A program made the translations under genes and the position numbers. A stretch of DNA of 64,000 bases from positions 6,386,001 through 6,450,000 of the forward strand of contig NZ_CP048405.1 of assembly GCF_014084125.1 (NCBI RefSeq), read 5' to 3'. Shown one piece after another: positions 1 to 11,859 of the stretch. Under the pieces are notes generated by a model, which saw only the letters and a list, made by a program, of their open reading frames with translations, made no database searches and was not told the DNA's origin. How positions within the stretch are numbered: the stretch's first letter is position 1; each line of letters starts with the position of its first letter. Source of the stretch: Streptacidiphilus sp. PB12-B1b. Its GTDB lineage: Bacteria; Actinomycetota; Actinomycetes; Streptomycetales; Streptomycetaceae.

Positions 1-44
1 GCCAGCTCGGCCGCGAGGACCAGAGGTTGTTGTGTCGTGCTCAC
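1..44 (-). CDS. Possible N-terminus of a minus-strand gene cut by the window edge
   Basis: Reading the minus strand from a GTG at 42-44 gives an open stretch MSTTQQPLVLAAEL with no stop before the window edge. There is no clear Shine-Dalgarno sequence upstream, and only 14 codons are visible, so the product cannot be named. The orientation matches proS, which lies upstream of it. This is a weak call based only on open frame and plausible composition. Confidence 0.25.
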   Translation of the reverse strand, partial: MSTTQQPLVLAAEL

Positions 45-355
45 GCAACGCCAAACGAGGGAAGGTCCCGTCATGTTCCGGGGATGACGAGATCAGCGTG
101 GACGGCCTGAGCCGAACGGCCGCCGAATCGTTCCTCCGGCACTGGCCGCCGACCTGCCCCGACTTCGGCCGCACCCGCCCCCACCTGCGGTTTCACCGCG
201 CGGGGCGGCCGAAAACGCCGGTGGCCCGCCGCCTTCCCGGAGGAAGGAAGCGGACCACATTCTCTACGGAAATCGGCGGACAACCGTCTCAGCCAGTGAG
301 ATCAGCGCCGTCGGCACGCGCGGAACGGGTGTCCGCGCGGACCGGCGGGCACGGA
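45..355. other. Intergenic stretch downstream of proS
   Basis: About 310 bases separate the proS stop from the possible gene at the left edge. Open frames here (for example 71-283 on the minus strand) are short, Arg/Pro/Gly-rich and look like GC-driven shadows. The only structure seen is a 12-base perfect palindrome, GTCCGCGCGGAC, at 331-342, just after the proS stop. I see no convincing gene. Confidence 0.5.
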
Positions 356-1768
356 TCAGTAGGCGCGGGCGACGATTGCGACGTTGCCGGGCTGGTCGTC
401 GGCGGCCGGGACCGAGCCGTCCTCGGCCACCAGGCAGCGCACCGAGACGCCCTGCTCGGCCAGCTTGCGCTCGCCCTCCGGGCCCAGCTCGGCCCAGGAC
501 ATCCGGCCCCAGCCGGTGGCGGCCGCCTCGACCGCCTCGCCCAGGGTGGAGACCTCGGCCGTGCGGCTCTCGCGGCGCTCACGGGACTGGCGCAGCAGCA
601 GCGCCTGGTCCTCCTCCAGGATGCCGGGGACCAGCGACGCCAGCGCGTCCGCCGCCACCGGCTCCTTGCCGCCGGGGATGCGGCGGGCCAGCATCGCGGT
701 GCCGGACTCCAGGTCGCGCGGGCCGACCTCGATCCGGACCGGGACGCCCTTCAGCTCCCAGTCCACCGCGCGGCGGCCGAACGGGGTGTCGGTGCGGTCG
801 TCCACGACCACGCGCACCCCGGCGGCCTCCAGCTGCGCGCCGATCTCGCGGACCTTGGCGATCACCGCGTCGTCGCCCTTGATGGCGAGCACCACGGCCT
901 GGGTGGCGGCCAGCCGCGGCGGGACCCGCAGGCCGTTGTCGTCGCCGTGCGACATGATCAGGCCGCCGACCATGCGGGTGGAGCTGCCCCAGGAGGTCTG
1001 CCAGACGTACTCGCGCTCGCTGCCGTTGGAGAGGTACTGGGTGTTGAAGGCCTTGGCGAAGTTCTGGCCCAGCTCGTGGCTGGTGCCCATCTGCAGGGCC
1101 TTGCCGTCGCCCATCATCGACTCGAGGGTGAGCGTGTTGATGGCCCCGGCGAAGCGCTCCTTGGCGGTCTTGCGGCCGAGAACCACGTCGATGCCCAGGA
1201 TGTTGGTCATGAAGTCGCCGTACACCTCGGTGTGGATGTGCGAGGCGTAGTCGCGGGCGTCCTCGTAGGTGGCGTGGGCGGTGTGGCCCTCCTGCCAGAG
1301 GAACTCGGTGGTGCGCAGGAAGACCCGCGGGCGCAGCTCCCAGCGGACCACGTTGGCCCACTGGTTGATCAGCAGCGGCAGGTCCCGGTGGCTCTGCACC
1401 CACTTGGAGAAGTACTCGTTGATGATGGTCTCGGAGGTGGGCCGGACGACGACCGGCTCCTCCAGTTCCTTGCCGCCGCCGTGGGTGACCACGGCCAGCT
1501 CGGGGGCGAAGCCCTCGACGTGCTCGGCCTCGCGGGTCAGGTAGGACTGCGGGATGAACAGCGGGAAGTAGGCGTTCTGCGCGCCCGCCTTCTTGATCCG
1601 CGCGTCCATCTCCTGCTGCATCCGCTCCCACAGCGCGTAGCCGTACGGTCGGATGACCATGGTGCCGCGCACCGGACCGTTGTCGGCCAGCTCGGCCTTG
1701 TTGATCAGATCCTGGTACCAGCGGGGAAAATCGTCCGCCTGGGGGGTGAGAACGGGAGCTTTTGCCAT
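356..1768 (-). CDS. proS: Prolyl-tRNA synthetase, short archaeal/eukaryal-like form
   Basis: Cytosolic class II aminoacyl-tRNA synthetase that charges tRNA-Pro with proline using ATP. I chose the ATG at 1766-1768 because the protein then starts MAKAPVLTPQADDFPRWYQD, as in this family, and gives 470 residues. The frame stays open further upstream but that part is low-complexity Arg/Pro sequence. Class II motifs are visible: motif 2 around VFLRTTEFLWQEGHTAH and motif 3 around GLRVPPRLA, with GTSHELGQNF and GSSTRMVGG between them. The length and the lack of the editing insertion of the usual long bacterial ProRS (about 570 residues) put it in the short type. Such enzymes are known in some bacteria, sometimes beside a second long ProRS; whether that is so here cannot be told. 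Confidence 0.95.
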   Translation of the reverse strand: MAKAPVLTPQADDFPRWYQDLINKAELADNGPVRGTMVIRPYGYALWERMQQEMDARIKKAGAQNAYFPLFIPQSYLTREAEHVEGFAPELAVVTHGGGKELEEPVVVRPTSETIINEYFSKWVQSHRDLPLLINQWANVVRWELRPRVFLRTTEFLWQEGHTAHATYEDARDYASHIHTEVYGDFMTNILGIDVVLGRKTAKERFAGAINTLTLESMMGDGKALQMGTSHELGQNFAKAFNTQYLSNGSEREYVWQTSWGSSTRMVGGLIMSHGDDNGLRVPPRLAATQAVVLAIKGDDAVIAKVREIGAQLEAAGVRVVVDDRTDTPFGRRAVDWELKGVPVRIEVGPRDLESGTAMLARRIPGGKEPVAADALASLVPGILEEDQALLLRQSRERRESRTAEVSTLGEAVEAAATGWGRMSWAELGPEGERKLAEQGVSVRCLVAEDGSVPAADDQPGNVAIVARAY

Positions 1769-1970
1769 GGGGCGAATGGTATCCCGCCGTGGGCGGGGCA
1801 GCCGAACCGCTTGCCGAGGGGCGGGCGGCGGCGCACGGCGGCGGCGGGTTTTCAATACCTCCGCGCTCTGGACTCCCGGCCCGGGTCGGAGTTGTCTGGA
1901 GGGCGTGGGGCCCGGTGCCGTACCGCCCTCACCCCCTCGCGGCAGGTCCGTATTCGAAGGAGCCGACGTG

Positions 1971-2789
1971 ATGGCTTCCGCATTGGTGGCAAGTGGCACG
2001 GGCACCCGGCGCACGCGGGCGCAGCAGCGGGCGCGCGACTGGGCGGAGATCCAGGAGCGGATGCTGGTGCCGCTCTACGAGGCGGTGTACCAGCGGCTGG
2101 AGGTGGGCCCGGCGACCAGCGTGCTGGGGCTCGGCTGCCGTTCCGGGCTGGCGCTGCTGCTGGCCGCCGCCCGGGGCGCGGAGGTGGTCGGCCTGGAGCC
2201 GGAGGCGGAGCTGCGCTCGCTGGCGCAGGACCGCTCGCTGCGGGTGCTGGGCGACGTCTACCGGGAGCTGGCGCCGGCCCCGGACGCCGGGGGGCACGCC
2301 CCGGCGCACTCGCTGGTGACCGCCTTCGAGCACCTGTCGTGCACCGCCGATCCGCAGGCGCTGGTCCGCGACGCCGCCCGGCTGACCGTGCCCGGGGGCT
2401 CGGTGGCGCTGGCCACCTGGGGGCCGCCGGAGCGGTGCCAGAGCGCGGCGGTGTTATCGGTGGCGCGGCGGCTGGCCGACCCGCTGCGGCGCGACCCGTA
2501 CGCGCCGTTCGCGCTGAGCGGGCCGGGCGCGGTCGAGCGCCTGGTCGAGCGGGCCGGGCTGCGGCTGGGCGGCGGCGGCCGGGTGTGCTGCCCGTTCGCC
2601 TACCCGGATCTGGACAGCGCGGTCCGCGGGCTGCTGTCGACCGGGGTGTTCGACGCGGCCACCGGGTACTCCGGCGAGCAGCAGGTGCGCAAGGAGGTGG
2701 TCGAGGCGCTCCACCCGTACCTGCGGCGGGACGGCTCGGTGCGGATGGAGAACGTCTTCCGCTACACCCTGGCCGAGCGGATCCGGTAG
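1971..2789 (+). CDS. SAM-dependent methyltransferase (class I) with a TTA codon
   Basis: Predicted 272-residue cytosolic methyltransferase of unknown substrate. The ATG at 1971 is preceded by GAAGGAG at about 8 bases, which decides the start over the longer open frame beginning at 1653. Motif I appears as VLGLGCRSGLALLLAA near residues 45-60, followed by an acidic end of strand 2 (VVGLEPEAE), and a post-I region with LTVPGGSVALATWGPPE, typical of Methyltransf_11/25 domains. It is divergent from proS across about 200 bases. Codon 162 is TTA (2454-2456), the rare leucine codon read by the bldA tRNA in Streptomyces, so translation may be developmentally limited. The target (small molecule or other) is unknown. 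Confidence 0.8.
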   Translation: MASALVASGTGTRRTRAQQRARDWAEIQERMLVPLYEAVYQRLEVGPATSVLGLGCRSGLALLLAAARGAEVVGLEPEAELRSLAQDRSLRVLGDVYRELAPAPDAGGHAPAHSLVTAFEHLSCTADPQALVRDAARLTVPGGSVALATWGPPERCQSAAVLSVARRLADPLRRDPYAPFALSGPGAVERLVERAGLRLGGGGRVCCPFAYPDLDSAVRGLLSTGVFDAATGYSGEQQVRKEVVEALHPYLRRDGSVRMENVFRYTLAERIR

Positions 2790-2844
2790 CGCGTCCCGCC
2801 GACGATGCGGCGGCCCGGCAGTCCGGCGGCCCGGCGGCGCGGGC

Positions 2845-4767
<1,923 letters not shown>

Positions 4768-4830
4768 ATTTATGACAATACGGACATTCCATACCCGCTG
4801 CCAGCACCGGCGCCGCCCGCCCACGCGGCG

Positions 4831-5349
4831 TCAGACCCCGGGCCACTCCTCCGAGGTCAGCGCGAACCGCTCGTGGTCGCGCCAGGCGTCCTGCAGGAAC
4901 AGCATCCGCGGGGTGGTGCCCTCGTGCCGGAAGCCCAGGCGCCCGGCCATCGCCACCGAGGGGCCGTTCTCCGGCTGGACGTTGATCTCCAGCCGGTGCA
5001 GCCCCAGGCCGCCCCTGGGCTGCGGGGCGAAGCAGCGGTCGACCACCAGCCGCATCCCCTCGGTCATCCGCCCGGTGCCGTTGTACGGGAGGTACGAGTT
5101 GTAGCCCAGCGTGCCGTTCAGGAAGCGGCCGCGGACGATGTTGGCGACGTTGCAGGTGCCGACCAGGCCGCCGTCCTCCAGGTCGAGGATCAGGAAGGTG
5201 TGCAGCGTTTCACCCTGACGGCGTACCAGGTCGACCAGGCCGTCCGGCTCCACCGGGTTCCACCGCCCCACGTGCTCGGCGGAGCGCCGGACGGCGGCGG
5301 CGTAGCTGGCGGCGTCGGACAGTTTCGGGGTACGGATCTCCACTCGCAT
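4831..5349 (-). CDS. GNAT-family N-acetyltransferase, RimJ/RimL-like
   Basis: A 172-residue acetyltransferase that transfers an acetyl group from acetyl-CoA to an amine, possibly a protein N-terminus. The start chosen is the ATG at 5347-5349 (MRVEIRTPKLSDA); a start 8 codons upstream is also open. The RimJ/RimL pattern is seen: the N-terminal LSDAASYAAAVRRS helix, the central LGYNSYLPYNGTGRMTEGMR, where the acetyl-CoA loop lies (Q/RxxGxG/A-like GTGRMTEGM), then LGLHRLEINVQPENGPSVAMAGRLGFRHEG, a typical RimJ C-terminal signature. It lies between ffh and ftsH on the same strand and is separated from ffh by a strong hairpin, so it probably has its own transcript or shares one with ftsH. Substrate unknown. 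Confidence 0.85.
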   Translation of the reverse strand: MRVEIRTPKLSDAASYAAAVRRSAEHVGRWNPVEPDGLVDLVRRQGETLHTFLILDLEDGGLVGTCNVANIVRGRFLNGTLGYNSYLPYNGTGRMTEGMRLVVDRCFAPQPRGGLGLHRLEINVQPENGPSVAMAGRLGFRHEGTTPRMLFLQDAWRDHERFALTSEEWPGV

Positions 5350-5367
5350 CCGGCCATCATCGCGTAC

Positions 5368-5412
5368 ACGCACGGCCGCCCGCCCCCGGTTGCGGGGCGG
5401 GCGGCCGTGCGT
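5368..5412 (-). terminator. Strong hairpin terminator after ffh
   Basis: A perfect 19-bp inverted repeat (arms 5368-5386 and 5394-5412, loop CGGTTGC) lies between the ffh stop and the start of the acetyltransferase gene. It is GC-rich with no T tract, as is common for terminators in Streptomyces. It probably ends ffh transcription. Confidence 0.8.
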
Positions 5413-5435
5413 CGGGGCCTGCGGAGCGGGGCCGC

Positions 5436-6983
5436 TCAGAGCAGGTCCTTGAACTCCTTGGGCAGCTCGAAGTTGTCCGGCAGCTGGGCCGCGCCCGGGC
5501 CGAAGGCGGCGCCCGGCTGCGGCTCGGCCTTGCGCTCCAGCGCCGCCTTCTGCTCGGCGGCGCGCTTCAGCGGGTTGCCGGACTTCTGCTTGCCCTTGGC
5601 CTGCTTCTGCTGCTTGGGCTTGCGGGCACCGCCGCCGCCCATGCCCGGAATGCCGGGCATCCCGGGGATGCCCTTGCCGCCGGCCATCGCCGACATCATC
5701 TTGCGGGCCTCGAAGAAGCGCTCCACCAGGCCGCTGACCTCGGAGACGTGCACGCCCGAGCCCTTGGCGATGCGGGCCCGGCGGGAGCCGTTGATGATCT
5801 TCGGGTCGTCCCGCTCGGCCGGGGTCATCGACTTGATGATCGCGCCGACCCGGGCGACGTCCCGGTCGTCGATGTTGTTGATCTGGTCGCGCATCTGCGC
5901 CATGCCCGGCAGCATCCCCAGCAGCTTGGAGATGGAGCCCATCTTGGCGACCTGCTCCAGCTGCCCCAGGAAGTCGCCGAGGCCGAACTCCTTGCCGCCC
6001 TTGCTGGCCAGCTTGGAGACCAGCTTGGCGGACTCGTCCTGGTTGAAGGTCTTCTCGGCCTGCTCGATCAGGCTGAGCACATCGCCCATGCCGAGGATGC
6101 GCGAGGCCATGCGGTCCGGGTGGAACGCGTCGAAGTCGGTCAGCTTCTCGCCGTTGGAGGCGAACATGATCTGGCGGCCGGTCAGGTGCGCCACCGACAG
6201 CGCGGCGCCGCCGCGGGCGTCGCCGTCGAGCTTGGACAGCACCACGCCGGTGAAGTCGACGCCCTCGAGGAACGCCTGGGCGGTGGTGACCGCGTCCTGG
6301 CCGATCATCGCGTCGACGACGAACAGGACCTCGTCCGGGTTGACCGCGGCCCGGATGTCGGCGGCCTGCTGCATCAGCTCGGCGTCGATGCCGAGGCGGC
6401 CGGCGGTGTCGACGATGACCACGTCGTACTGCTTGGTCTTGGCGTACTCGATGGAGTCGCGGGCGACCTTCACCGGGTCACCGACGCCGTTGCCCGGCTC
6501 GGGGGCGAAGAACGCCACCCCGGCCCGCTCGGCGACCACGCCCAGCTGGGTCACCGCGTTGGGGCGCTGGAGGTCGCAGGCGACCAGCAGCGGGGTGTGC
6601 TTCTGCTCCTTGAGCCAGTGGCCGAGCTTTCCGGCCAGCGTGGTCTTGCCCGCGCCCTGGAGGCCGGCGAGCATGATCACGGTCGGGCCGGTCTTGGCGT
6701 ACCGCAGGCGGCGGGTCTCGCCGCCGAGGATGCTGATCAGCTCCTCGTTGACGATCTTGATGACCTGCTGGGCCGGGTTCAGACCACCGGCGATGGCGAC
6801 GCCCAGCGACCGTTCCTTGACCTGCTTGATGAACGCGCGCACCGCCGGAAGCGCGACATCGGCCTCCAGCAGGGCGATGCGGATCTCACGGCAGGTGGCG
6901 TCGATGTCCTCCTCGGACAGCCGCCCCTTGCCACGGAGGTTCTTGAACGTCGCTGCGAGGCGGTCGGAAAGGGTGTCGAACAC
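5436..6983 (-). CDS. ffh: Signal recognition particle GTPase Ffh (SRP54)
   Basis: Binds signal sequences of nascent membrane proteins and SRP RNA, then docks with FtsY at the membrane. 515 residues starting MFDTLSDRLAATFKNLRGK. Layout: N-domain helices (residues 1-90), G domain with GLQGAGKTT (G1), DTAGR (G3) and SKLDGDARGG (the TKxD-type G4 region), then the methionine-rich M domain with LLGMLPGMAQMRDQINN and the GSRRARIAKGSG motif that contacts SRP RNA. The C-terminus has a Gly/Met-rich finger and a Lys-rich tail. Its partner FtsY is encoded at 14459-15673. No SRP RNA gene was seen in the window. Confidence 0.97.
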   Translation of the reverse strand: MFDTLSDRLAATFKNLRGKGRLSEEDIDATCREIRIALLEADVALPAVRAFIKQVKERSLGVAIAGGLNPAQQVIKIVNEELISILGGETRRLRYAKTGPTVIMLAGLQGAGKTTLAGKLGHWLKEQKHTPLLVACDLQRPNAVTQLGVVAERAGVAFFAPEPGNGVGDPVKVARDSIEYAKTKQYDVVIVDTAGRLGIDAELMQQAADIRAAVNPDEVLFVVDAMIGQDAVTTAQAFLEGVDFTGVVLSKLDGDARGGAALSVAHLTGRQIMFASNGEKLTDFDAFHPDRMASRILGMGDVLSLIEQAEKTFNQDESAKLVSKLASKGGKEFGLGDFLGQLEQVAKMGSISKLLGMLPGMAQMRDQINNIDDRDVARVGAIIKSMTPAERDDPKIINGSRRARIAKGSGVHVSEVSGLVERFFEARKMMSAMAGGKGIPGMPGIPGMGGGGARKPKQQKQAKGKQKSGNPLKRAAEQKAALERKAEPQPGAAFGPGAAQLPDNFELPKEFKDLL

Positions 6984-7125
6984 GTCGGTCGCGGGTCCTC
7001 GTGGCTCGGTTACGGATGGAACAGTCGCCCCCCAGGGTATCCGGCCGCGCGCGGTACCGAACCCACCCGCCCCCGGCGGATGCCGGATGGCCGGAACGCC
7101 GCCCCGCGCCCCGGCCCGGCACCGG

Positions 7126-9636
7126 TCAGGACAGGGCCCGCTCCACCGCCCGGGCGACCTCCGCCGCCCGCTCCCGCAGCAGCGGGCGGCCGTCGGCCCC
7201 GGTGACGTAGAAGGCGTCCACCGCGTCCGCGCCCAGCGTCGAGATCCTGGCCGTGCGCACCCGCACCCCGGTGGCCTCCAGCGCCCGCCCGATGCGGTGC
7301 AGCAGCCCCGGGGCGTCGTGCGCCCGCACCTCCAGCACCGTGGCCTTGGCCGAGCCGCCCGCCGCCACCGTCACCCGCGGCGGCGGGGCCGCGCTCCCCC
7401 GGCGGCGGGGCGCGGAGGCGTCCCGCTCGGCCAGCCGGCGGGTGACGTCCAGGCCGCCGTCCAGCGCCCGGCGGATGTCCGCGCGCAGCCGCGCAGCCTC
7501 CGGCAGCTCCCCGAACTCGGCGGCGACCTGCCAGGTCAGGGCCAGCACCGGGCCCGCGCCGATCGGGTCGAGCTCGCGGATCGCCGCCGACCTGACCGTC
7601 AGCCGGTGCAGCGCCAGCACCCCGGCGACGGTCGGCAGCACCGACGGGCGGTCCGGCAGCGCCAGGGTGAGCGTCACGCCCATGGGCTCGGTGGTCGGAT
7701 CGGCGGACAGCTCCGACTCGGCCCGCAGCGACAGCACCGGGCCGTCGGTGCGGGCGGCCTCCACCGCCAGCCGCTCCTCCTCCGCCGAGGGCTCGGCCGA
7801 GCCCTGCCCGGCGGCCGGGGCCGGGGCCGCCTGTGACGCCTCGTCCAGCGCGGCCGCCGCCCGCCGGGACAGGTCCCCGACCAGGGCGGCCCGCCAACTG
7901 CTCCACGCGGCCGGACCGGTGGCCAGCGCGTCGGCCTCGGTCAGCGCCTGCAGCAGCTCCAGCACGCCGGTGCTGCCGACCACGGAGGTGATCGCCGCCA
8001 CCGTCGCCGGATCGTCCAGATCCCGCCGGGTGGCCGTGTCCACCAGCAGCAGGTGGTACCGGACCAGCAGCGCCAGGGTGTCGACGTCCGGCTTGGGGAA
8101 GCCCAGCCGGGCGGCGACGTCCCGGGTGATCACCTCGCCCGCCTCGGAGTGATCGCCCGGCCAGCCCTTGCCGATGTCGTGCAGCAGCGCCGCCACCAGC
8201 AGCAGGTCCGGGCGGGCGACCCGGCGGGTCAGCGCGGCGGCGCGCACCGCCGTCTCCACCAGGTGCCGGTCCACCGTCCAGCGGTGGACGGCGTTGCGCT
8301 GCGGGCGGCAGCGCACCCGGTCCCAGTCCGGCAGCAGCCGGGCCACCAGCCCCTCGGCCTCCAGCGCCTCCCACACCGGGACGGCGCTCTCGCCCGCGCC
8401 CAGCAGCGTGACCAGCTGCTCGCGGGCCTCGTCCGGCCACGGCACCGGCATCGGCCGGGCCTCGGCGGCCAGCCGGCGCACGGTCGAGGGCGCCAGCGGC
8501 AGCCCGGCCTGGGCCGCCGCCGCGGCGGCGCGCAGCGGCAGCACCGGATCGGTCCCCGGTCGGGCCCCGGCGGCCAGCACCGCCTCGCCGTCCTGCTCGA
8601 CGACGCCCTCGGCGAGCGGGCTGCGCTCGACCGGCGCGCGGCCGGAGGCCCCCCGGCCCGGTGCGCCGAAGCCGAAGCGGGAACTGCGGCGGACCCTGCC
8701 GCTGCGCGAGCGCAGCACCCGGTCCACCTCGCGCCAGGTGACGTCCCCGGCGTAGGCGACGGTGCGGGCCGCCTCGTACACCTGCCGCAGCAGGATGTCG
8801 GCGTCCAGGACCCCGAGCTCGGCCGCGACCTGGTCCTGCTCCTGGAGCATGAGCCGGTCGGTGGCGCGGCCGGTGACCAGGTGCAGGGTGTCGCGGACGT
8901 CGCGCAGCCGGGCCCCGGCGGCGTCCAGGCCGGCCCGGGGCGCGTCGGCGATCCAGGAGGCGGCGACGGCGTCCAGCGCGGTCAGGTCGCGCAGGCCGCC
9001 CCGGGCCTCCTTCAGGTCGGGCTCCAGCAGGAAGGACAGCTCGCCGTGGCGCTCCGCCCGCTCCCGGCACAGCTCGTGCAGCTCGGGCAGGCGGCGGGCG
9101 GCGTCGGCGCGCCAGTCGGCCAGGACGGCCGAGCGCAGCGCGCTGGTCAGGCCGGGGTCGCCGGCCAGGTGCCGGGCGTCCAGCAGCCCGAGCTGGGCCT
9201 TCAGGTCGGCGGCGGCGACCTTGCGGGCGGTGCCCAGGTCGCGCACCGAGTGGTCCAGGGCGATGCCGTTGTCCCAGACCGGGTACCAGATCTGCTCGGC
9301 GAGCCTGGGCACGGCGGCGCCCTTGGCGCTGCCGTCGTGCAGCAGCAGCAGGTCGAGATCGCTGCGCGGGGACAGCTCGCCGCGGCCGTAGCCGCCGACG
9401 GCGACCAGGGCGACGCCGGTGAGGCCGTCGGCGGCGGTGGAGAACAGGCCGGAGAGCCAGCGGTCGGTCAGCTCGGCCAGCGCGGCCCGGCGCTCCGCCC
9501 CGGTGCGGGGGTCCTCGCGCAGCAGGTGCAGCCGCTGGGCGGCGTAGCCGCTCGGCTCCGGGGCCCGGTCGGACCCGGGGGCGGTCGTCGGGGTGGTGGG
9601 GGTCTGGCCTGCCTGCGCCTGCTGCCGATCCGTCAA
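7126..9636 (-). CDS. glnD: PII nucleotidyltransferase GlnD
   Basis: Modifies the PII protein encoded next to it in response to nitrogen status; in Streptomyces this enzyme is known to adenylylate PII rather than uridylylate it. Domain order: nucleotidyltransferase with GGYGRGELSPRSDLDLLLL (about residues 60-80), a central HD domain with LLLVAALLHDIGKG, and two C-terminal ACT domains. I preferred the TTG at 9634-9636 (836 residues) because GGGAG lies five bases upstream; the frame is open to another TTG at 9669 that has no ribosome site. It sits downstream of amtB-glnB in the usual actinomycete order, with about 210 bases between glnB and glnD. Confidence 0.93.
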   Translation of the reverse strand: MTDRQQAQAGQTPTTPTTAPGSDRAPEPSGYAAQRLHLLREDPRTGAERRAALAELTDRWLSGLFSTAADGLTGVALVAVGGYGRGELSPRSDLDLLLLHDGSAKGAAVPRLAEQIWYPVWDNGIALDHSVRDLGTARKVAAADLKAQLGLLDARHLAGDPGLTSALRSAVLADWRADAARRLPELHELCRERAERHGELSFLLEPDLKEARGGLRDLTALDAVAASWIADAPRAGLDAAGARLRDVRDTLHLVTGRATDRLMLQEQDQVAAELGVLDADILLRQVYEAARTVAYAGDVTWREVDRVLRSRSGRVRRSSRFGFGAPGRGASGRAPVERSPLAEGVVEQDGEAVLAAGARPGTDPVLPLRAAAAAAQAGLPLAPSTVRRLAAEARPMPVPWPDEAREQLVTLLGAGESAVPVWEALEAEGLVARLLPDWDRVRCRPQRNAVHRWTVDRHLVETAVRAAALTRRVARPDLLLVAALLHDIGKGWPGDHSEAGEVITRDVAARLGFPKPDVDTLALLVRYHLLLVDTATRRDLDDPATVAAITSVVGSTGVLELLQALTEADALATGPAAWSSWRAALVGDLSRRAAAALDEASQAAPAPAAGQGSAEPSAEEERLAVEAARTDGPVLSLRAESELSADPTTEPMGVTLTLALPDRPSVLPTVAGVLALHRLTVRSAAIRELDPIGAGPVLALTWQVAAEFGELPEAARLRADIRRALDGGLDVTRRLAERDASAPRRRGSAAPPPRVTVAAGGSAKATVLEVRAHDAPGLLHRIGRALEATGVRVRTARISTLGADAVDAFYVTGADGRPLLRERAAEVARAVERALS

Positions 9637-9845
9637 CGGGTCTCCCGTGGCTGGTGCCGAAATACGCAAACAGCCGGTGCGGCGCCGGTGCCTTGCGGCT
9701 CCGGTGCCTCCGGCGGGGCGGTACGCGGCGGCGGGGGAAGCCGGGCTCCGTCGCCCGTCTCCCCCGCCACTGCCTCGTTCTGTTATGACCGTTCTGTTGT
9801 GACCGCTCTGCTGCGGCCTCTACTGCGTCCGGCGCCCGGTGGGGC

Positions 9846-11542
<1,697 letters not shown>

Positions 11543-11859
11543 CGGCGTCTCCTCGAGTGTTGAGCCGCTCCGTTCCCCGGTATCCCGTCCCGTACCACCG
11601 GAGCCGTCGGCTGTTGAAGAGGAGATTGACAAGGAGCGGTTTCGGCCGACGCGCCGACGTGTTTCCGGAAGGTGACGAAGCTGACGCCGCTGTTACGCGG
11701 CGGTGAACGCCCAGGAAAAAGGCCGACCGCGAAAACCGTCCCGCAGACCTGGCGTGGGGGAGCCGAGTGTGGAAGGTTTTCGCGGCCGGAACTCGAGGGA
11801 CCGCCGACGGCCGAAAACAGCCTGCCGCGGGCCTGCCCGGGGGCCTGTCGCCGGGGCGC
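11543..11859 (-). other. nsdA-amtB intergenic region with amtB promoter
   Basis: The 317 bases between the nsdA stop and the amtB start hold the GlnR box described separately and the presumed amtB promoter downstream of it. No gene of convincing codon composition is seen here. Confidence 0.6.
11639..11676 (-). promoter_or_regulatory. GlnR binding box upstream of amtB
   Basis: On the minus strand the site reads GTCAC, 6 bases, GAAAC, 6 bases, GCGCG, 6 bases, GAAAC. This matches the spacing of the GlnR consensus (GTnAC-n6-GAAAC twice); only the second GTnAC half is degenerate. It lies about 97 bases upstream of the amtB start. GlnR activation of amtB-glnK-glnD is established in S. coelicolor. 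Confidence 0.85.
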
